64,000 nucleotides of DNA from Cunninghamella blakesleeana (GCA_017871115.1 JAFCIZ010000006.1:124001-188000), one strand, 5' to 3'. Positions 38,656-53,972 are shown, counted from the stretch's first letter. A program made the numbers and translations. The notes: generated by a model not told the origin, from the letters alone.

Positions 38656-39540
38656 GGTCATTTTATTATTTTCATCATTTTCACTATACATCATTCATGC
38701 CTTTTTTTTTTTTTTTATTATTATTATTGTTGTTATTATTTATTTAGTTTCTATGTACATTTTATTTATTTCTTATGATCATCTTCATCACTTTTTTTTT
38801 TTTATAGATACGTAGTTATACCCATTTTATTTATATATTTATTTATTCTTCTCATCACCCTATCCTTTCCTTCTTTTTTTTTTTTCATACTCTTTTTCTA
38901 TCTATATATAGTGTATTATAATCATTATCCAATAATATCAAAAAAGATTAAAGAATTTGTTTGTTTGTTATATATATATATTATGTCATTTATAGTAAGA
39001 TTAATGATAATAATTTATTTGTTTTTTATTTTGATAACATATATTAGCATTCCTTTATGTTACACTAAATGATAAAAGATATGTGCGTTTTTTTTTTTTC
39101 TAGTATTATAATAATCATTTTTATCTATCTATATTTTTATCTATATTTTTTTTAAAAATAAAAATAAAAATAAAGGATATAGTATATTGATTTATTTTAA
39201 TTTTAATTTATTCTATTTTTCTAGAAAAAAGAGAAAATATATTAATATAAATAAAAAAATATGACTAATGGGAATAATAAGAATAATAAATGAAAAAAGT
39301 GTAGGTGAACACACACTAATTCATTTTTTTAAAATGAATACTATGAAATAGATATAAAAAAAGTAGAAGAGAATGAAAAAGAATTTTTTTTTAAAAAAAA
39401 AAATATGATTCATAATATTGAGAAAATAAATATATACTACAATAATGTTTTTTATTAGCGAAATAATCATGTTAATAATAATAAAAAAATAATATTTTTA
39501 TATATAAAAATAATATTAAGAATAATAATTAACTAATATT
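38656..39540. other. Convergent 3' spacer
   Basis: 885 bp between two stop codons, extremely AT-rich with long T runs and several AATAAA-like strings. No gene is seen. Confidence 0.45.
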
Positions 39541-39893
39541 TTAAACTAATATAGTCCAGCCATTCTTTTCTTTTTTCTTTTTTTGATGATTGCTATGATT
39601 TTTGTTTAATTTTTTTTTCTTTTTGTTATAATGTGGATGATGAGTATTATAAAATGTAGAACGACTAATAATGTTAGTTCGTCCTCTTGATGATTTTTTG
39701 CTGTAATGAGTATCAAATGGAAGTATAATAGTAGTACTATGATTATTATCATTCTTATTAGGAAATGAGGAAGGTGGTGGTGGTGATGGACTTGTATTAT
39801 CAATTACCGAAGAAGAAGAAGTAGGGGGAGAAGGTAGAGGTGATAATACAGCTTGATCTTTCGTCATATGATTATATATTGATAACATGCCGA

Positions 39894-39932
<39 letters not shown>

Positions 39933-42150
39933 TACTATCAATCTTAATCGCCTTGCCTTTATATTGCTGCTGATCATTATGTTCATCTTCATGCTTGTCA
40001 TTTATTTTATTATTGTATTTATCCAATAAAGCTTCATTCTGTTCTACTTCTTCCCCTGTCGATTGTGTTGGTTGTTTAATATTTTCTTCTGTTAATCCTG
40101 ATGGAGAGAGTGATGGACGTTGTTTTTGCTTAATTACTTTTTGTTTAATTTGATTGGAAGATGCCACTGTATGCTTCATATAATGTTGATCCCCATTTTT
40201 CTCCTTTTTCTTCGTTCCTTTATTTTCTGCATTGAGTACAATTGGCTCTGATAATGCTGGTGAATTTGAGGAATTTGATGAAGAGGTTGTTAAAAAGGAG
40301 GATGATAAAACAGAGAGTGTATCGGGTATGTCATGCTCATGAGAAGAGCTTGGTATATGTTCATTATTATAATTTTTCATTTTTTTTCTTGATGTTTTTG
40401 TTGTTTTTATTGTTGCTGTTGTTAATGGTGATAGTCCTCTCTTTTTTACAATGGCAGGATCAGATTCAAGAGTAGTGGTGCTGTTTTGATAAAAAAGTGG
40501 AAGCTTTTTACTTTTAGAAATATCCCAAGCTTTCATCAACTGTCGTCGTTTTTCCGTCGAAAGTTTAGAAATACGATGAGAAGGATGAGATATGGTATTG
40601 CATTTAAGAAGCTGTTGAATTCTTTTGGATATCGGAATGACTTGCTCAACTAATAAATCATTACCTTTAAGTTTATTTTTGTTACTATATATGTTGTCTT
40701 TATCTTTTTTAGATGATCCCTTTTTATCATTATCACCTTTTCCTTTTTTGGTTGATGATTTTCTTTTGCTATCGCTTTGTTTAGGATTATCGAATAGAGG
40801 CTGTTTATCACGAATTCTAATAGCGTTCTTCCTTTTTTTGTCTTCAACATCATCTTTTTCTTGTCTAGTTACTTCCATAGACTCTATATTTCCATTATTA
40901 TTGACTGAAGATAGCGACCCTTCTTCGTCTGCTTCATCATATTCACTTTTTTCTTGTATAAATGAACCCATATAATCCATATTTTCATTGCTATTATGTG
41001 ATAGTTGTAATTCTTCTTTTTCTTCCCTACATAAATCCATCGATTCTATATCTTTATTATTAAATGATGGTGATGGTAATGAAATTTCATTTTCGTAATG
41101 ATCATCACTATATGATAAACGTTGCCGATTATCTGTTGTAATACTATTATTTTTATAATCATCGTTAATACGATCAACGTCGCAATTATTATCAGTGTTT
41201 TGATAGGCATTTTCATTGTTAAAAGTTAGAGGAGGAAGCGTGGGCGATGATAATTGTGAAATAGGTGGTGAGGCACTAAAACCAAAAGTAGAAGCTGCTG
41301 ACCTGGATTTGAGAGACATATCACTAGAAACCGGTGATATTCGTGCAATTAATTCATTTTTACCTAAACCGTCAACATCGCCATCCATTATAGATGAATT
41401 AGTTTGTGATAAATTTGGTTTAAATATATCTTTCTGTTCTTCTTCTCCAATGGAAGAAACAAAAGAGGTAGAATAGCTTGGTAAATCAATATTACAATCA
41501 TTATTCATATCATCGGTAGAAGTAAATGCTGTTGTTGGTGAAGAGGCTACATAAGGATTATAATCTTCTTGGCCAAGCTCTTCTTCTTCTTCATTTTCAT
41601 TTTCATTTTCTCCTTCTTCATGCATATCATTATTGTCATTGTGAGTGGCTATTGATTGAGTAGGAAGGACATTAAAAGATTCAATATCAAACAAACGGGT
41701 CGAATTTTTATTATCATTATTATGATTACTATTTGTCGAAGTCAAATTACTGTTATTGCTATTATTCATAATGTCATTATGATTACTATTATTTGAAGCA
41801 GTAGTGGAAGCTTTTAATCGTTCCATAAGTGACATGGACGTTTTTCGAAGTTTTGGATAATTAATATGATGTAAAAAAGGACGTTGAGGTTTAGGGCTAC
41901 CAATAGTTAAAATGGGAGAAACATTATAATCAATATTGGATAAAGCATATCGACTATCAATAACACTTGGTGAATTGGAATCAATAAATGTATTATTATT
42001 ATTGTTGTTTATTGTTTTTTGTTGGTCCCAGTGAGTAATGGTTGGTTCTAAAGTAGCAAATTCAGGATCTATATTTTTCCTTTTTATTAATAACCTTCGT
42101 CGTCTAGGTGTCAAAGGTGCATTTTCTTTTTCTTCTTTATCTAAATCCAT
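39541..42150 (-). CDS. Large disordered nuclear-type protein with KEN box, family unknown
   Basis: A single-exon 869-aa frame, mostly low complexity (Asn, Ser, Asp, Glu, Lys). The start MDLDKEEKENAPLTPRRRR has a perfect KEN box (8-10), which is an APC/C degron in many mitotic proteins, next to TP and a basic run. Related short motifs recur: ESMDLCREEKEEL around M371 and ESMEVTRQEKDDV around M425, both resembling the N-terminal MDLDKEEKEN. The second also fits the MELT-like consensus M-[DE]-[LIV]-T of kinetochore KNL1 proteins, but the KNL1 C-terminal domain is not visible. A basic C-terminus (KKKKKLNKNH) ends in NGWTILV. I infer a nuclear, possibly cell-cycle-regulated protein. Its identity remains open. 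The frame is real: its composition differs from the other frames and it is long and uninterrupted. Confidence 0.7.
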
Positions 42151-43530
<1,380 letters not shown>

Positions 43531-45308
43531 TTACATATATTCTTTTCCTTCATAAACAGGGGGTTCATCTTCAAGACGACCGCCGGTTACTTTTTCTGAA
43601 CCTTCTACACCTTGCAAGTTATCGATTTCTTCTACAGTAACATCAGGTACGGTATAACAGATAACATAAGATAATAAAAGACCCACGGCATTGATAGCAA
43701 AGACGATGTACAATTGAACATCATAGTCGACGTGGTTACCTAATTGAGAAGCAACGGCAGCGAAAGCATTTTGAATGGTTTTATAAAAACCACCATAACG
43801 AGCAGCACGTTCAGTATCATTTGTCATGGTACCCATCAACCAATAAGAGAAACCTTGATAAACGGAATCCATGAGACCAAATAAGGCATATTCAATACAT
43901 AAACCAGCATAGCCAGGGCTGTAGACGCCGAATTTATCATGTTCTGGTACATTAACCCAATCTCTGTTGAATCTCTTTTGGATTTCAATACCACCAGACC
44001 ATAAAGCAATAGCAAGGGCCAAAACAAGGGTATTGGCGATGAAAGCACGTTGACGACGACCACCCAACATCTTTAAATCAAGGAACCAACCAAAGACACC
44101 ACCACCAATAATTTGGAATAACCAATAAACGAAATTGTTTAAAGAACGAGCAGGTTTATTGAAATAACCACCACCATTGTATACTTGGAATTGGTAAGTA
44201 TAGAACCAATTGGAACCAGCAAATAAGGGGATTAAAATCAACATACGCCAATTTAAAAACAATTTAAAAACTTCAACAGCTTCACGTTTCCAATTGGAGT
44301 ATTTATGTAAAGAGACATGAGTACCATCACTACGGATAACTTTGTTGGGAGATACAAGAATTAAAGTCAAAAAGGCACCAAAAGCCATGATGACCATGAA
44401 ACCAATATAGGTACCTTGATTAATATTACCAGTATCTTCACCTCCATTCCAATTCATACCAAGAGGAATAGCGGCACCAATAGTAGCACCTCTAATAAAG
44501 ATAGAATAAAATGAAAAAAAAAAAATCGGTTAATATAAAAATAAGAATGAGAATGAGAATAAAAATCATGATTTATATCATTTACATGACACTTACAAAT
44601 TGAAAATCATCCAGAAAATAGAGAAAGCTTTTCCTTTATCAGATTCTTTAGGGTAGGACATCATAATACCAGCTTGAGCAGTCCATAAGAAACCAGCACC
44701 AATACCTAAAATGGCACCAGCAGCAACGGTGAAAGCATCGCTTGTAGATAAGAATGAACCAACAAAAAGAACATAAGTAAGAGCAGCAGGTAAAATAATA
44801 CGGTGACCAACAATATTATATACAGGAGCACCAAGTAAAGAACAGACAGTAAACTAATATATATATTTATTATTATCATGTTATTAATATTTATTTATTT
44901 ATTTATTTTTAAAAAAAAGAATAAATTAAAATAAATTAAAAAAAGTAAAGAAAAATTAGTTTTATTCCTTTTTTAATTTTAATTTTTTTTTCTTAGTAAT
45001 ATGGCAGATATAAAAAAGTATAATGACTTACGGTAACACTTAAAGCAGTATTGGCATTGTTGACAGCTTCAGTTGAAGATTTACCCCCACCTCCGAGACC
45101 GGTAAGAGCATTGTACATACCTGTTTTATTCGAAATAGAATAAAATAATAATAAAAAAAAAAGTACTTAGTTTAGTTCAACTCTTTCTTTATGAATGAAC
45201 TCTATAATTGAAACTAGAGTAATTACCAGGACAACAGAAACAAATGAAACCAACCAAAAAGATTTGGAAGGTAGGACTATTAAATCTAAATGGTAAAGAT
45301 ACGCCCAT
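43531..45308 (-). CDS. UNC93-like/DUF895 major-facilitator-type membrane protein (4 exons)
   Basis: Exons 45308-45236, 45120-45032, 44853-44597 and 44491-43531 close in frame as 459 aa. The N-terminus has FQIFLVGFICFCCPGMYNALTGLGGGG-type sequence, then GAGFLWTAQAGIMMSYP, both typical of fungal UNC93-like proteins with about 11-12 membrane segments. A short acidic cytosolic tail (EDEPPVYEGKEYM) includes a PPVY motif that could recruit an Rsp5-type ubiquitin ligase. The transported substrate is not known. Codon use stands out: GCC, GGT, ACC and TTG are preferred and the coding GC is clearly above that of its neighbours, which suggests strong expression. It has a 3.4-kb upstream region without genes. 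Confidence 0.9.
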
Positions 45309-48000
45309 TTTTTATTATTATTATTGATATAAAAAGAAAATTGGTAATATAATAAAAAAATAAAAAATAAAAAAAAAGGGTTAAAGAAAAAAAGGGAAAA
45401 GAGAAAAAAAAAATTTTAGAGAAATTTATATAAAATTAAAAAAAAACGAGGTAAGCGGTGTTTTAAACCTGTAAATTACACAAAAAGAAAAACTTTTTTT
45501 ATTTTATTATTAAACATACACTCACACTTATAATATATTTATATATTCATCATATAAAGTTTAACAGGGTCTTTTTGACACCAATCATTTTATTACTAGG
45601 CATACTTTCTATATATCACACCACCTACTACTATTTCCTTCCCACGATAAAGGTCCCTTTTATATTTTTAGCTGATTACGTTATGAAATGAATTACCCTT
45701 AATATAACCTAGTTACAAAAAAGTACTTTTTAATTTTTATTATATTTATTATCCATAACAATAATAAAATAAATAAAATCATTTATAAATAAATATTTAA
45801 ATAAATAATAATAAACTCATTAACTACTTATAAATTCGGATTTATATTCAAGTTTACATATTTTCCAAGTAGTTTATCAAAATAGTCCATTTTATATTTG
45901 GTGCAACAAAGAGAGAAAGAGAGAGAAAAAAAAACCTTAAATTTTGGTGGTTTTCTTTTATGATCCGATTCTAATTGTATTTTTTTTTTTTTTTTTTGCT
46001 TGCTTGCTCTGTCTGAAAAAATCAACTATTTTTAGTTAATTAAAAGGTGGTTTACTTCTATTATGGTAAATATTTTGGTTGATCCTTTTTTAATATCCAT
46101 GTTAAAAAAAATAAAAAAATAATAGCTGTCATGACAACATTCATAATAAACAGTAAATGATCATATACAAGTACATAATAAAATAGTTAAAAGAACAAAA
46201 TAATTAAAAATAAAAAGATGATTGGTTTTTTTTTTTAATTGTAAAAAAAATTCGCGGTGTTAAATAGCGCTATTAATTTACCGCCGTTTTCCGAGGAACT
46301 ATAAAAATGGAAATTGAAAAAAAAAATTATAACTCATCCTTGTTAAACAAAGCAATATAAAAAATAATTATTGATTATTATTGATTATAAAAGAAATACT
46401 AAGCATGTACGCATGTATATATATATGACATTTATAAGATGTATCTATATTTATACATGTTTTTTTCACCGAGATTTTTTTATTTTTTTGGGGATGCGAG
46501 AGGGGAGGCACAAAAATAAAGATAGAGGTTATTATCAAAATACATATAGATAGGAATATGAATATAATTATTTTATTTTTTTTCATTACATAACCAGAAG
46601 CTACCTTAAGACTTTTTTCAAAAAAAAAAGAATACATATCTATTCCTTTTTTATTTTCTTTTTGCTTATATAAACTATAAAGTCGTACATGATATAAAAA
46701 TGGGAGAATGTTATTTCAAATGAAAAGGATATATAACAATATAATAAAAAAAAATAGTGTTACGTGACATGCGGGGAAGTCTTTCTATGTGGAGTCTTTT
46801 TTTTTTATTTGCTTTGGCTGACGTTTAAAAATATGGGTCAGGTGGTGTCCACTTTTATTGTTTTGAAAAAAAGGGTTTTTATTTAAAATCCTGGACCCTG
46901 ATTCATTTCTTTTTTATGTATACATTTATATTTATAATTACATTTTAAAGAAGTATGAAAGTTTTTTGATGTAACCTTCCCTTATATTATATTAGGCTTT
47001 ATTATGTAAATATAGAAATTTAATAAATATATGTGAAAAAAAGAAAAAAAAAAAAGATTATCTAATACGTAAGGAACGCTGTTTTTTATTGTTATAGATT
47101 CTTGAATAAAAAATGAATAATTAAAAACCCTAATACAAATTAAATAAGTCTTTTTTTCTTATTTAAAAAGTAAGCATTAATAGAGTATATAAATTTATGT
47201 AGATATAGCGTCTAGTGCTAAATAAAATGTTGTCTTTTTTTTCTTAAAAAACAAAAAGTTCCTTTGCATGTGTTTAATTCATTCTACTATATAAATACAT
47301 GTAATTCCATAAGATTTATAATATTCAAAAAATATACGTACTACAACTTTTTTTTTAAAAAAAAATTACAGTAATGATAATAATAATAATAATAATAATA
47401 AAGAGGGGAGAAAAGAAAAAGAACAATCTATCATCTCTTTGAAAAATTTAAAACTCCGGAATAAACAAAAAAGGAAATAAAACAATGACCCTTTATTACA
47501 ACTATATAACAATAATATTTTATATGATTTTATTTATTTATATTTTTCTTTTTTAAAATAAAGATGTCAAATAATAAATAATTGTATTATTTTTTATTTC
47601 TTATTATTTCAATTTTTTATTAAATTTCGTAAGCATGTACCTTGCTTCAATTTTTTTTATTAATTATTGTGCAAATAAAGCAAAATAATGGCTAACTAGT
47701 ACGTATACCCATATATAAATCTTTCGATTTCAGTTTTTATTTTTCAAATATCTTGATGTTACATTTTACTACCTAGATTCACTTTATTATTATTATTTAA
47801 AAAGCAGACACTAAGAAATACACTAGAAATATAAGAATCGATCATTTTAGTATGCGACTATTTTTTTTTTATTATGCAATCCTACTCCAATTTTTTTTCT
47901 TTGCCCATAACTCCGAAGTTGGGATCTTCATCCGATATAAAAAGAAAATAAGAAAGGTGGTATTGTTCGTTTTACTCTACATATATACAAACATACACAC

Positions 48001-48031
<31 letters not shown>

Positions 48032-48677
48032 ATACGATAAAATTAACAAAAAAGAGAATAGAAACGATCTTTTTTTTTTGTTCAGGCATTCATTTCTTTC
48101 TCGCACCTTCGTGTATTCCTATATAGTTTTTTTTTTAAATAAAACTGATAACAGAATCCACTTTTATACATAAAAAAAAAAAATACAAAACGTTTATTAC
48201 ATACTACTAATTAAGTTAAACCATTAGTAGTTTCCATTTTATTTTTTTAACAAAAATAAGGAAAGGTAATCTATTATAATGGTTTTATATGATGTATAGT
48301 CTATTATTTCTCTAAATTTATATGGAATTGGTATTTTTTATGTCTAATAAATAAATAATGATATACACTTGGAATAAAAAAAAAAGTAATTATGCTTAGG
48401 TATTATTTTTTTCACATTACCAAAGTTATTTGCATTTACAAGTCAATATCTCATTTTAGGTTTTTTTAAACGTGGTATTTCTGAAATTGGACTAGTTGTT
48501 TTTTTTTGTGTTCAACCTTTTTCTTTTCCTTTTTATAAACAAATATAAATGATTAAAGAACAAATACTCTTTTTATTTTCTTATTTATTTATTACTGGGT
48601 TCAAAGATATATGTTTATTTATATGGTACACAAATGTCTATTTATTTTGTCAATAAAATGGTAATTTTTTTTTAAAG
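45309..48677. other. Long gene-free region upstream of the UNC93-like gene
   Basis: 3.37 kb, the longest gap in the window. I find no tRNA, no conserved domain and no chain of spliced coding exons. Less AT-rich islets occur at about 46255-46310, 46760-46910 and 47885-47940; they may be regulatory or parts of an unrecognised noncoding transcript. A CCAATCA box is at 45581-45587. Simple repeats include (AAT)n at about 47376-47400 and (TA)n at about 48006-48031. Confidence 0.45.
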
Positions 48678-51147
48678 TTAATTGGATTGATATTGTAAAT
48701 AAACCGGCATCAAAGCAAAAGTGAAAAAAGCAACCCAAGCCAATAAGAGCCAAAAGCAGTAAATTCCAGGATATAAATAAGATTTTTTACTCAAAAGTCG
48801 ATTCCCTGTTAGTTTTAAATAATCTTCTTCTTTTTCTTTTTCTTCTAGATTTGGTAATGATGAGTGATTATTCTTATCCACTGTCTCCATCACCACTTCA
48901 TCCTCTTCTTTCTTCCCATTGATATTCGAAGACAGTTGTTGCTGAGAAATATTATCCTTTATCATTACCATATCTTGATATTCTTGTTGTTCCATTAAAA
49001 GTTGTAGACGTCGATCCCTTTCTTTTTTATTATTTTGTAACCATCCTTTTAAGTTGATACGATCCATATACCAAAAAACAATCACAAATAATGAAGAACC
49101 GCAGGCTAAACAAAGATAAAGAATCATTACTCCATTATATTCATTCATTAAGTCACTATGATTATCATTAGGGTCCCCATCATGATAAGTTAAATCTTGA
49201 ACATACCCAACTAATAATGAAACAATGGCTGTACCAATATTATTAGCACATTTATGTATACCCATTCCTATTTGAGTACACGTAAATACATAAAGTAATA
49301 TAGAAGAAAAAAAAAAAAGGTTATTTTTAAATTTCATATCCATATAGGGTAATTGTTAATTTATATTTTCTTTGTATTCCAGGAAAAAAAAATATAATCT
49401 AAAACTTTTTTTTTTCGATTTTTTTTTTTTTTTTTTTATATACCTAAGCCAACTAATTCAGAAGGTAATAATAATGAAGTGGAGCTTAATACACTAACAG
49501 GACCAAAAGAAAGAGCACATGAAAAAAGAATCATTCCGATGGCAGGTGGGGCTCTTGTCCATCCTAGTAAAATCATGGATAAAATTAAAAATAAAGTAGC
49601 CATAAACACTATTAAAAAATAAATAAAAAAATAAAAAAGAATGTATGAATATAAATAGTAAAACAAATAAATAATTGTTCTTTTTGGGAAACTTTACAGC
49701 TTGTCAAACGTCGACCAAATTTATGTATAATGATACCCATTATTGGAGCGGCTATAATAGGTACAACTTGTGTCAAACTACTTTGATACTATAAATCAAA
49801 AAATAATTAAATAATACAACATAAAATTAATGAGTGGATGAAATAAATAAATAATTATAAGATAAATAAAAATCAACTTTACCCCAGCCATGATAGAAGT
49901 TGTTTGATATCGAAATTCGATAAACTCACTAATAATAATAAAAAAGGAGGAAGGATGAATAAAAAATAAATAAAATAGTTTTAATCATCACCATACTTTC
50001 CATATATATATATACTTACGTTGCAATATCATCAAAACTACTTAGAGAACTTGACATGATCATTTGAATCCAAGGAATCATCCAAAACATAGGAGGTAAA
50101 AAAAAGATCCAATGAACAATCCAGCGAATGCTTTTTATTAAAATAGTTAAAATAGATCGACGATCATCATCATCTTTATCCTTATCTACGTTCTTATTTT
50201 GATCCATGATCTCTTTTCCAGAAAGAGTAGCCCAACCTTGTTTACACATGACATACCAATAAATAATATTCATGATAAAACCCCATATACAAATAACTGT
50301 CGATATATAAATAGGTGCGTTTGGATTTCCTGTTGCATTGACGATAGGGTAACATATTATTTTGGCTATACATTGAGTTAATCTCGATGAACATAATTTA
50401 AATCCAATGACAATAGCCAATTGTTGATTTCTAAACCATTTGGATAAGATGGCTTCTTGCATCGTAACTCTACAAATGATTAAATATAGATACAAATATA
50501 GGTATATAGAATGAATAGATTGGTTCTCTCTCTCTCTCTCTTTTTGGTATCACAAGTCAATTTTTTTTTTTTTTTTTATATATAATTATATAATTTACAT
50601 CATACTACCACCTAAACCATATATCATTTGGCCAATTACCATAACTGGATAATTTTCAGTAGAAGCCGAAATACTAACAAACAAAGATCCCAAAAGAATA
50701 AGAAAGCTAATAAAAGAAGTGGTCCGTATTGATCCAAATCCATTTGTGTCATCTACAAATGCACCGGCTAGTAATGGTAGTAAAGTATTTAATAATTTAA
50801 CGGCTGACATCAAGATTCCAAACTGTGTATTGTTAATATGCATGGTCTTCTTTAAAGCGGTTTTTAAAGTGCCCATGGTAGCTTCTAAAAAATGGCTACC
50901 CACTTCAAGTAAATATAAGAAAAAGAGGAAAAGAGTGGTTTAATAAAAATATATAAATGTGCATTTATATAAAACGGTTATGAAATAAGAATTTACCTGG
51001 TAAAAGTAGCATACATATTAGTATCAATAGTTTTATTCTTAAAGGTGCATTTTCTTTTGTTTTTATTGAATTTATTGATTTGCTTTCAGTTGTCGTTGAT
51101 AAGGTTTCTTCATTATTTGTGGTTGGACCTGGAACTTCTTTTTCCAT
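48678..51147 (-). CDS. MFSD1-like major facilitator transporter (7 exons)
   Basis: Exons 51147-50997, 50902-50599, 50469-50020, 49928-49883, 49788-49698, 49608-49444 and 49267-48678 close in frame as 598 aa with about 12 membrane segments. MFS features are a first-half block GILMSAVKLLNTLLPLLAGAFVDD (here given by its start GILMSAVKLL and end GAFVDD), GQMIYGLGGSMM before helix 4, MGIIIHKFGRR in the second half and a final pair of hydrophobic helices. The order and the GSHFLEA...GTLKTAL start resemble the MFSD1 group, whose human member exports dipeptides from lysosomes; vacuolar location is inferred. A charged loop lies between helices 6 and 7 (KNVDKDKDDDDRRS), and a Glu/Lys-rich insert lies before the last helix. 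It is divergent from the GDSL gene. Confidence 0.85.
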
Positions 51148-52026
51148 TAGTATTCTTCTTTTTCTTTATTATTATTTAATAAATTAATATAAAAAATCCA
51201 GAAAGAGAAAAAGAAAAAAAGAGAAAAAAAAAAAAGATACAATTTAAGTAAAAAGATGGTCAAATTGCATTTAGAAATAGATTAATAATAATAAGAACGG
51301 TAAAACGGTAAGAGTGAATGAACAATAAAAAAAATTATTGAGTCGAAGAAAAAAGAAAGACAATAGGCGCAAAAAAAAATAAAAGATAAAAAAAAAAAAA
51401 AAGATTAAGGTGAATTTTTTTTTTAGCCTGAGATAAAAATTAGTTTAGCAACAAAAACAAAAAAGTGATCATCCAATCAAATTAATTCTGTTAAGTAATT
51501 ATGGAAATAATAAAGAAAAAAAAGAATTTTACTTGAAAAGGTGATAATAGATGGTTCTTTCAAGAAGCAATTAGTATTATAATATATATATATATACATA
51601 TATATATAATAATAATAATAACAATCAAATCTCAGATAAAAGAATAATATATATATATATATTTATATATAAAATTATATACTTTAAATTAAAATTAACT
51701 AATGAGTTTTAGTGTGATCAAATGGAATATAAAGAATTTTTTATTAATCTGAAATTTTAATAGCATATTTGGATTTCCAAGAACATTGATTTTTATTATT
51801 GTGTAACTCAACTACTTAACATTAAAATCAAAAAAGTGGGCTTTGATTTCATAACTTTTTAAATAAATTTATTCAACTTTCTCTTTTTTCTTTTCTTTTT
51901 TATTTTTTTTTATTTTTTTATTTTACTTTTTCTTTTTATCTATTCGTATACACAACTCATTCCTTTCCCTTCCCTTCCTTTTTACTATTACTGTTATATC
52001 ATTCAATCCATACTATTAAATATATA
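51148..52026. promoter_or_regulatory. Divergent promoter, MFSD1-like gene / GDSL esterase gene
   Basis: 879 bp between opposed starts. A purine-rich tract follows 51198, a CCAATCA box is at 51473-51479, and a CT-rich tract occupies about 51880-52000 directly before the GDSL start. (TA)n runs occur at about 51582-51609 and 51647-51670. Confidence 0.55.
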
Positions 52027-53522
52027 ATGAAATCTACTTTCCTTTCCATGTCATTATTACCAATGGGTATAATGGCTGCTGTGAATAAAATAAATAATCT
52101 TGTTGTTTTTGGTGATTCCTATTCTGGTAATATAAAAATAAGAAAGTATAGTCATTATTTTTACTTTACTAATATCCGTATATATTTATTTTTATGCTTT
52201 GTATAGATGTTGGTAACTTTCAACGATGGACAAATGGTCCTGTTTGGAGTGAAGACGTAGCTGCAGGTTGGGATGCTTCTTTACATAGTTTTGCTTATAG
52301 TGGTGCTGTATGTGATAATAGTCTTTATAATCACAATATTAGTGCTTATTATATTACTCCAAGTATCGCTGATCAAGTCGAACATTTTTATAATCAACAC
52401 TTGACTATTGATCCTAGTGATACTGTCTTCAGTTTTTGGGTGGGTGTCAATGATATTCATCAAGCATTTAAAGAATATACAGGTGATTATTTATATATAT
52501 ATATATATGTTTTTTTTTTTTTTTTTTTTTTTTACTTTATTCTAAATGATGATGATGTTGATGACTTACTTATTTTTATATTATATAGAAACAACAACTC
52601 CCACTTCTGCTATCAAGGGTATTAGTGATTGTATTATGAATCAAATTGTAAGTATTATATTGTATACTTTTTTAATTTAAAAATTGAAAGAATTTGATTA
52701 AAAAAGGAAACTTAAATTGAAAAACTTATTCCTAATATATTTTAATACTTGCAGAAAACCGCTCATAAAATCTTGAAAGCCAATCAAATCATGTTATTTA
52801 ATATACCCCCTATGGAATTGATGCCTTATTTCAGAGATACAGTTATGGCTGAAAGTCGAAAAGAAGCTGTTCAGCAACTCAATACATTATTACAACAACA
52901 AGTCAATGAATTAAATAAACAATACCCTACTTTGAAATTAGATTTAGTGGATGTACACAAGTTGATCTCTGATATGACCTCTCAACCTGATAAATTCGGT
53001 ATTCGTAATGTGAATGAAGCTTACTGGGATGATTGTCACGAAGGAAAATGCGGCGATAAAGGTATGGATGAATATATTTGGTGGGATCGTACCCATTTAA
53101 CCGGAGGTGTTCATCATACTATTGGAAATTCTATTTTACAAACTGGTTCTTATGCTCCTTCTACCTCTGTTAATAAAGTTAAAGTCGAAAAAGCCTTAAT
53201 GGCTCAAGATTCCGATATCCGCTCTCCCATATATCGTGCCCAACCTAACTCTGGTCTCATGCAACTCTTAATGGATGATATTGATGGTTTATCTCATCAT
53301 CAACATACAAACAATAACATTGATATCAATAATATGGAATTACCTTATGTAGATGATAATATGGTAGAAAAAAATGATGATAATTATATTCGTCAATGGT
53401 TCCCTGTTACATTTGTCGTAGTATTGATTCTTTTGGCTGCCATTATTGTTTTATGGATTAAAAATAGACGTAACAAATACACAGCCGAACATCAACTTTT
53501 AAAAGATGATTTTGATCCTTAA
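52027..53522 (+). CDS. GDSL/SGNH-family esterase with C-terminal membrane anchor (4 exons)
   Basis: Exons 52027-52126, 52207-52482, 52589-52647 and 52755-53522 close in frame as 400 aa. Block I is VVFGDSYSDVGNF with nucleophile Ser31, block III is FWVGVNDI, and block V is DRTHLT with Asp256 and His259. This is the pattern of fungal carbohydrate-esterase family 16 acetylesterases and related lipases. Residues 1-18 form a signal peptide, and residues 360-380 form one membrane segment followed by a basic KNRRNK, so the catalytic domain should face the lumen or the outside of the cell. The anchor is unusual for CE16 enzymes, which are usually freely secreted. The substrate (acetylated sugar or lipid) cannot be fixed from the sequence. 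Confidence 0.87.
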
Positions 53523-53972
53523 GAAAATAATAATAATATATATATATATATATCTTGACAACTCTACATATATTTTATACTCTATTTTATTTTTATATTT
53601 TTCTTCTCTTTTGAATATATATATATATATATGTATTTTTTATTTTGTTTATTTTTATTAATTATATAGAAACAATATTGTAATTTTTCTCTCTCTCCCA
53701 CTCTCTCTCTCTTAAATCCCTTTCCCTTAATTCTCTAATCAAAACTCATCATCTAACATATTATTTTCATCTCTCTTTTTTATTTTTTCTCTATTTATTT
53801 ATTTATTTTGTATACTTCATTTAAATTATTTTACCATAAATAAAAATAAATCTTTTATTATTATTATTTATTTATTTATTCTTATTATTTTTTTTACTAG
53901 ATTTGAAAGATTCATGCGAAAATGACATAAAAATAATAAGTTAGATCTATTTCCTTATTTGTGACACGGTTA

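Noticed and set aside
39541..42150. Assignment of the KEN-box protein as KNL1/Spc105
   Set aside because: Only one MELT-like match, no RVSF motif and no C-terminal KNL1 domain.
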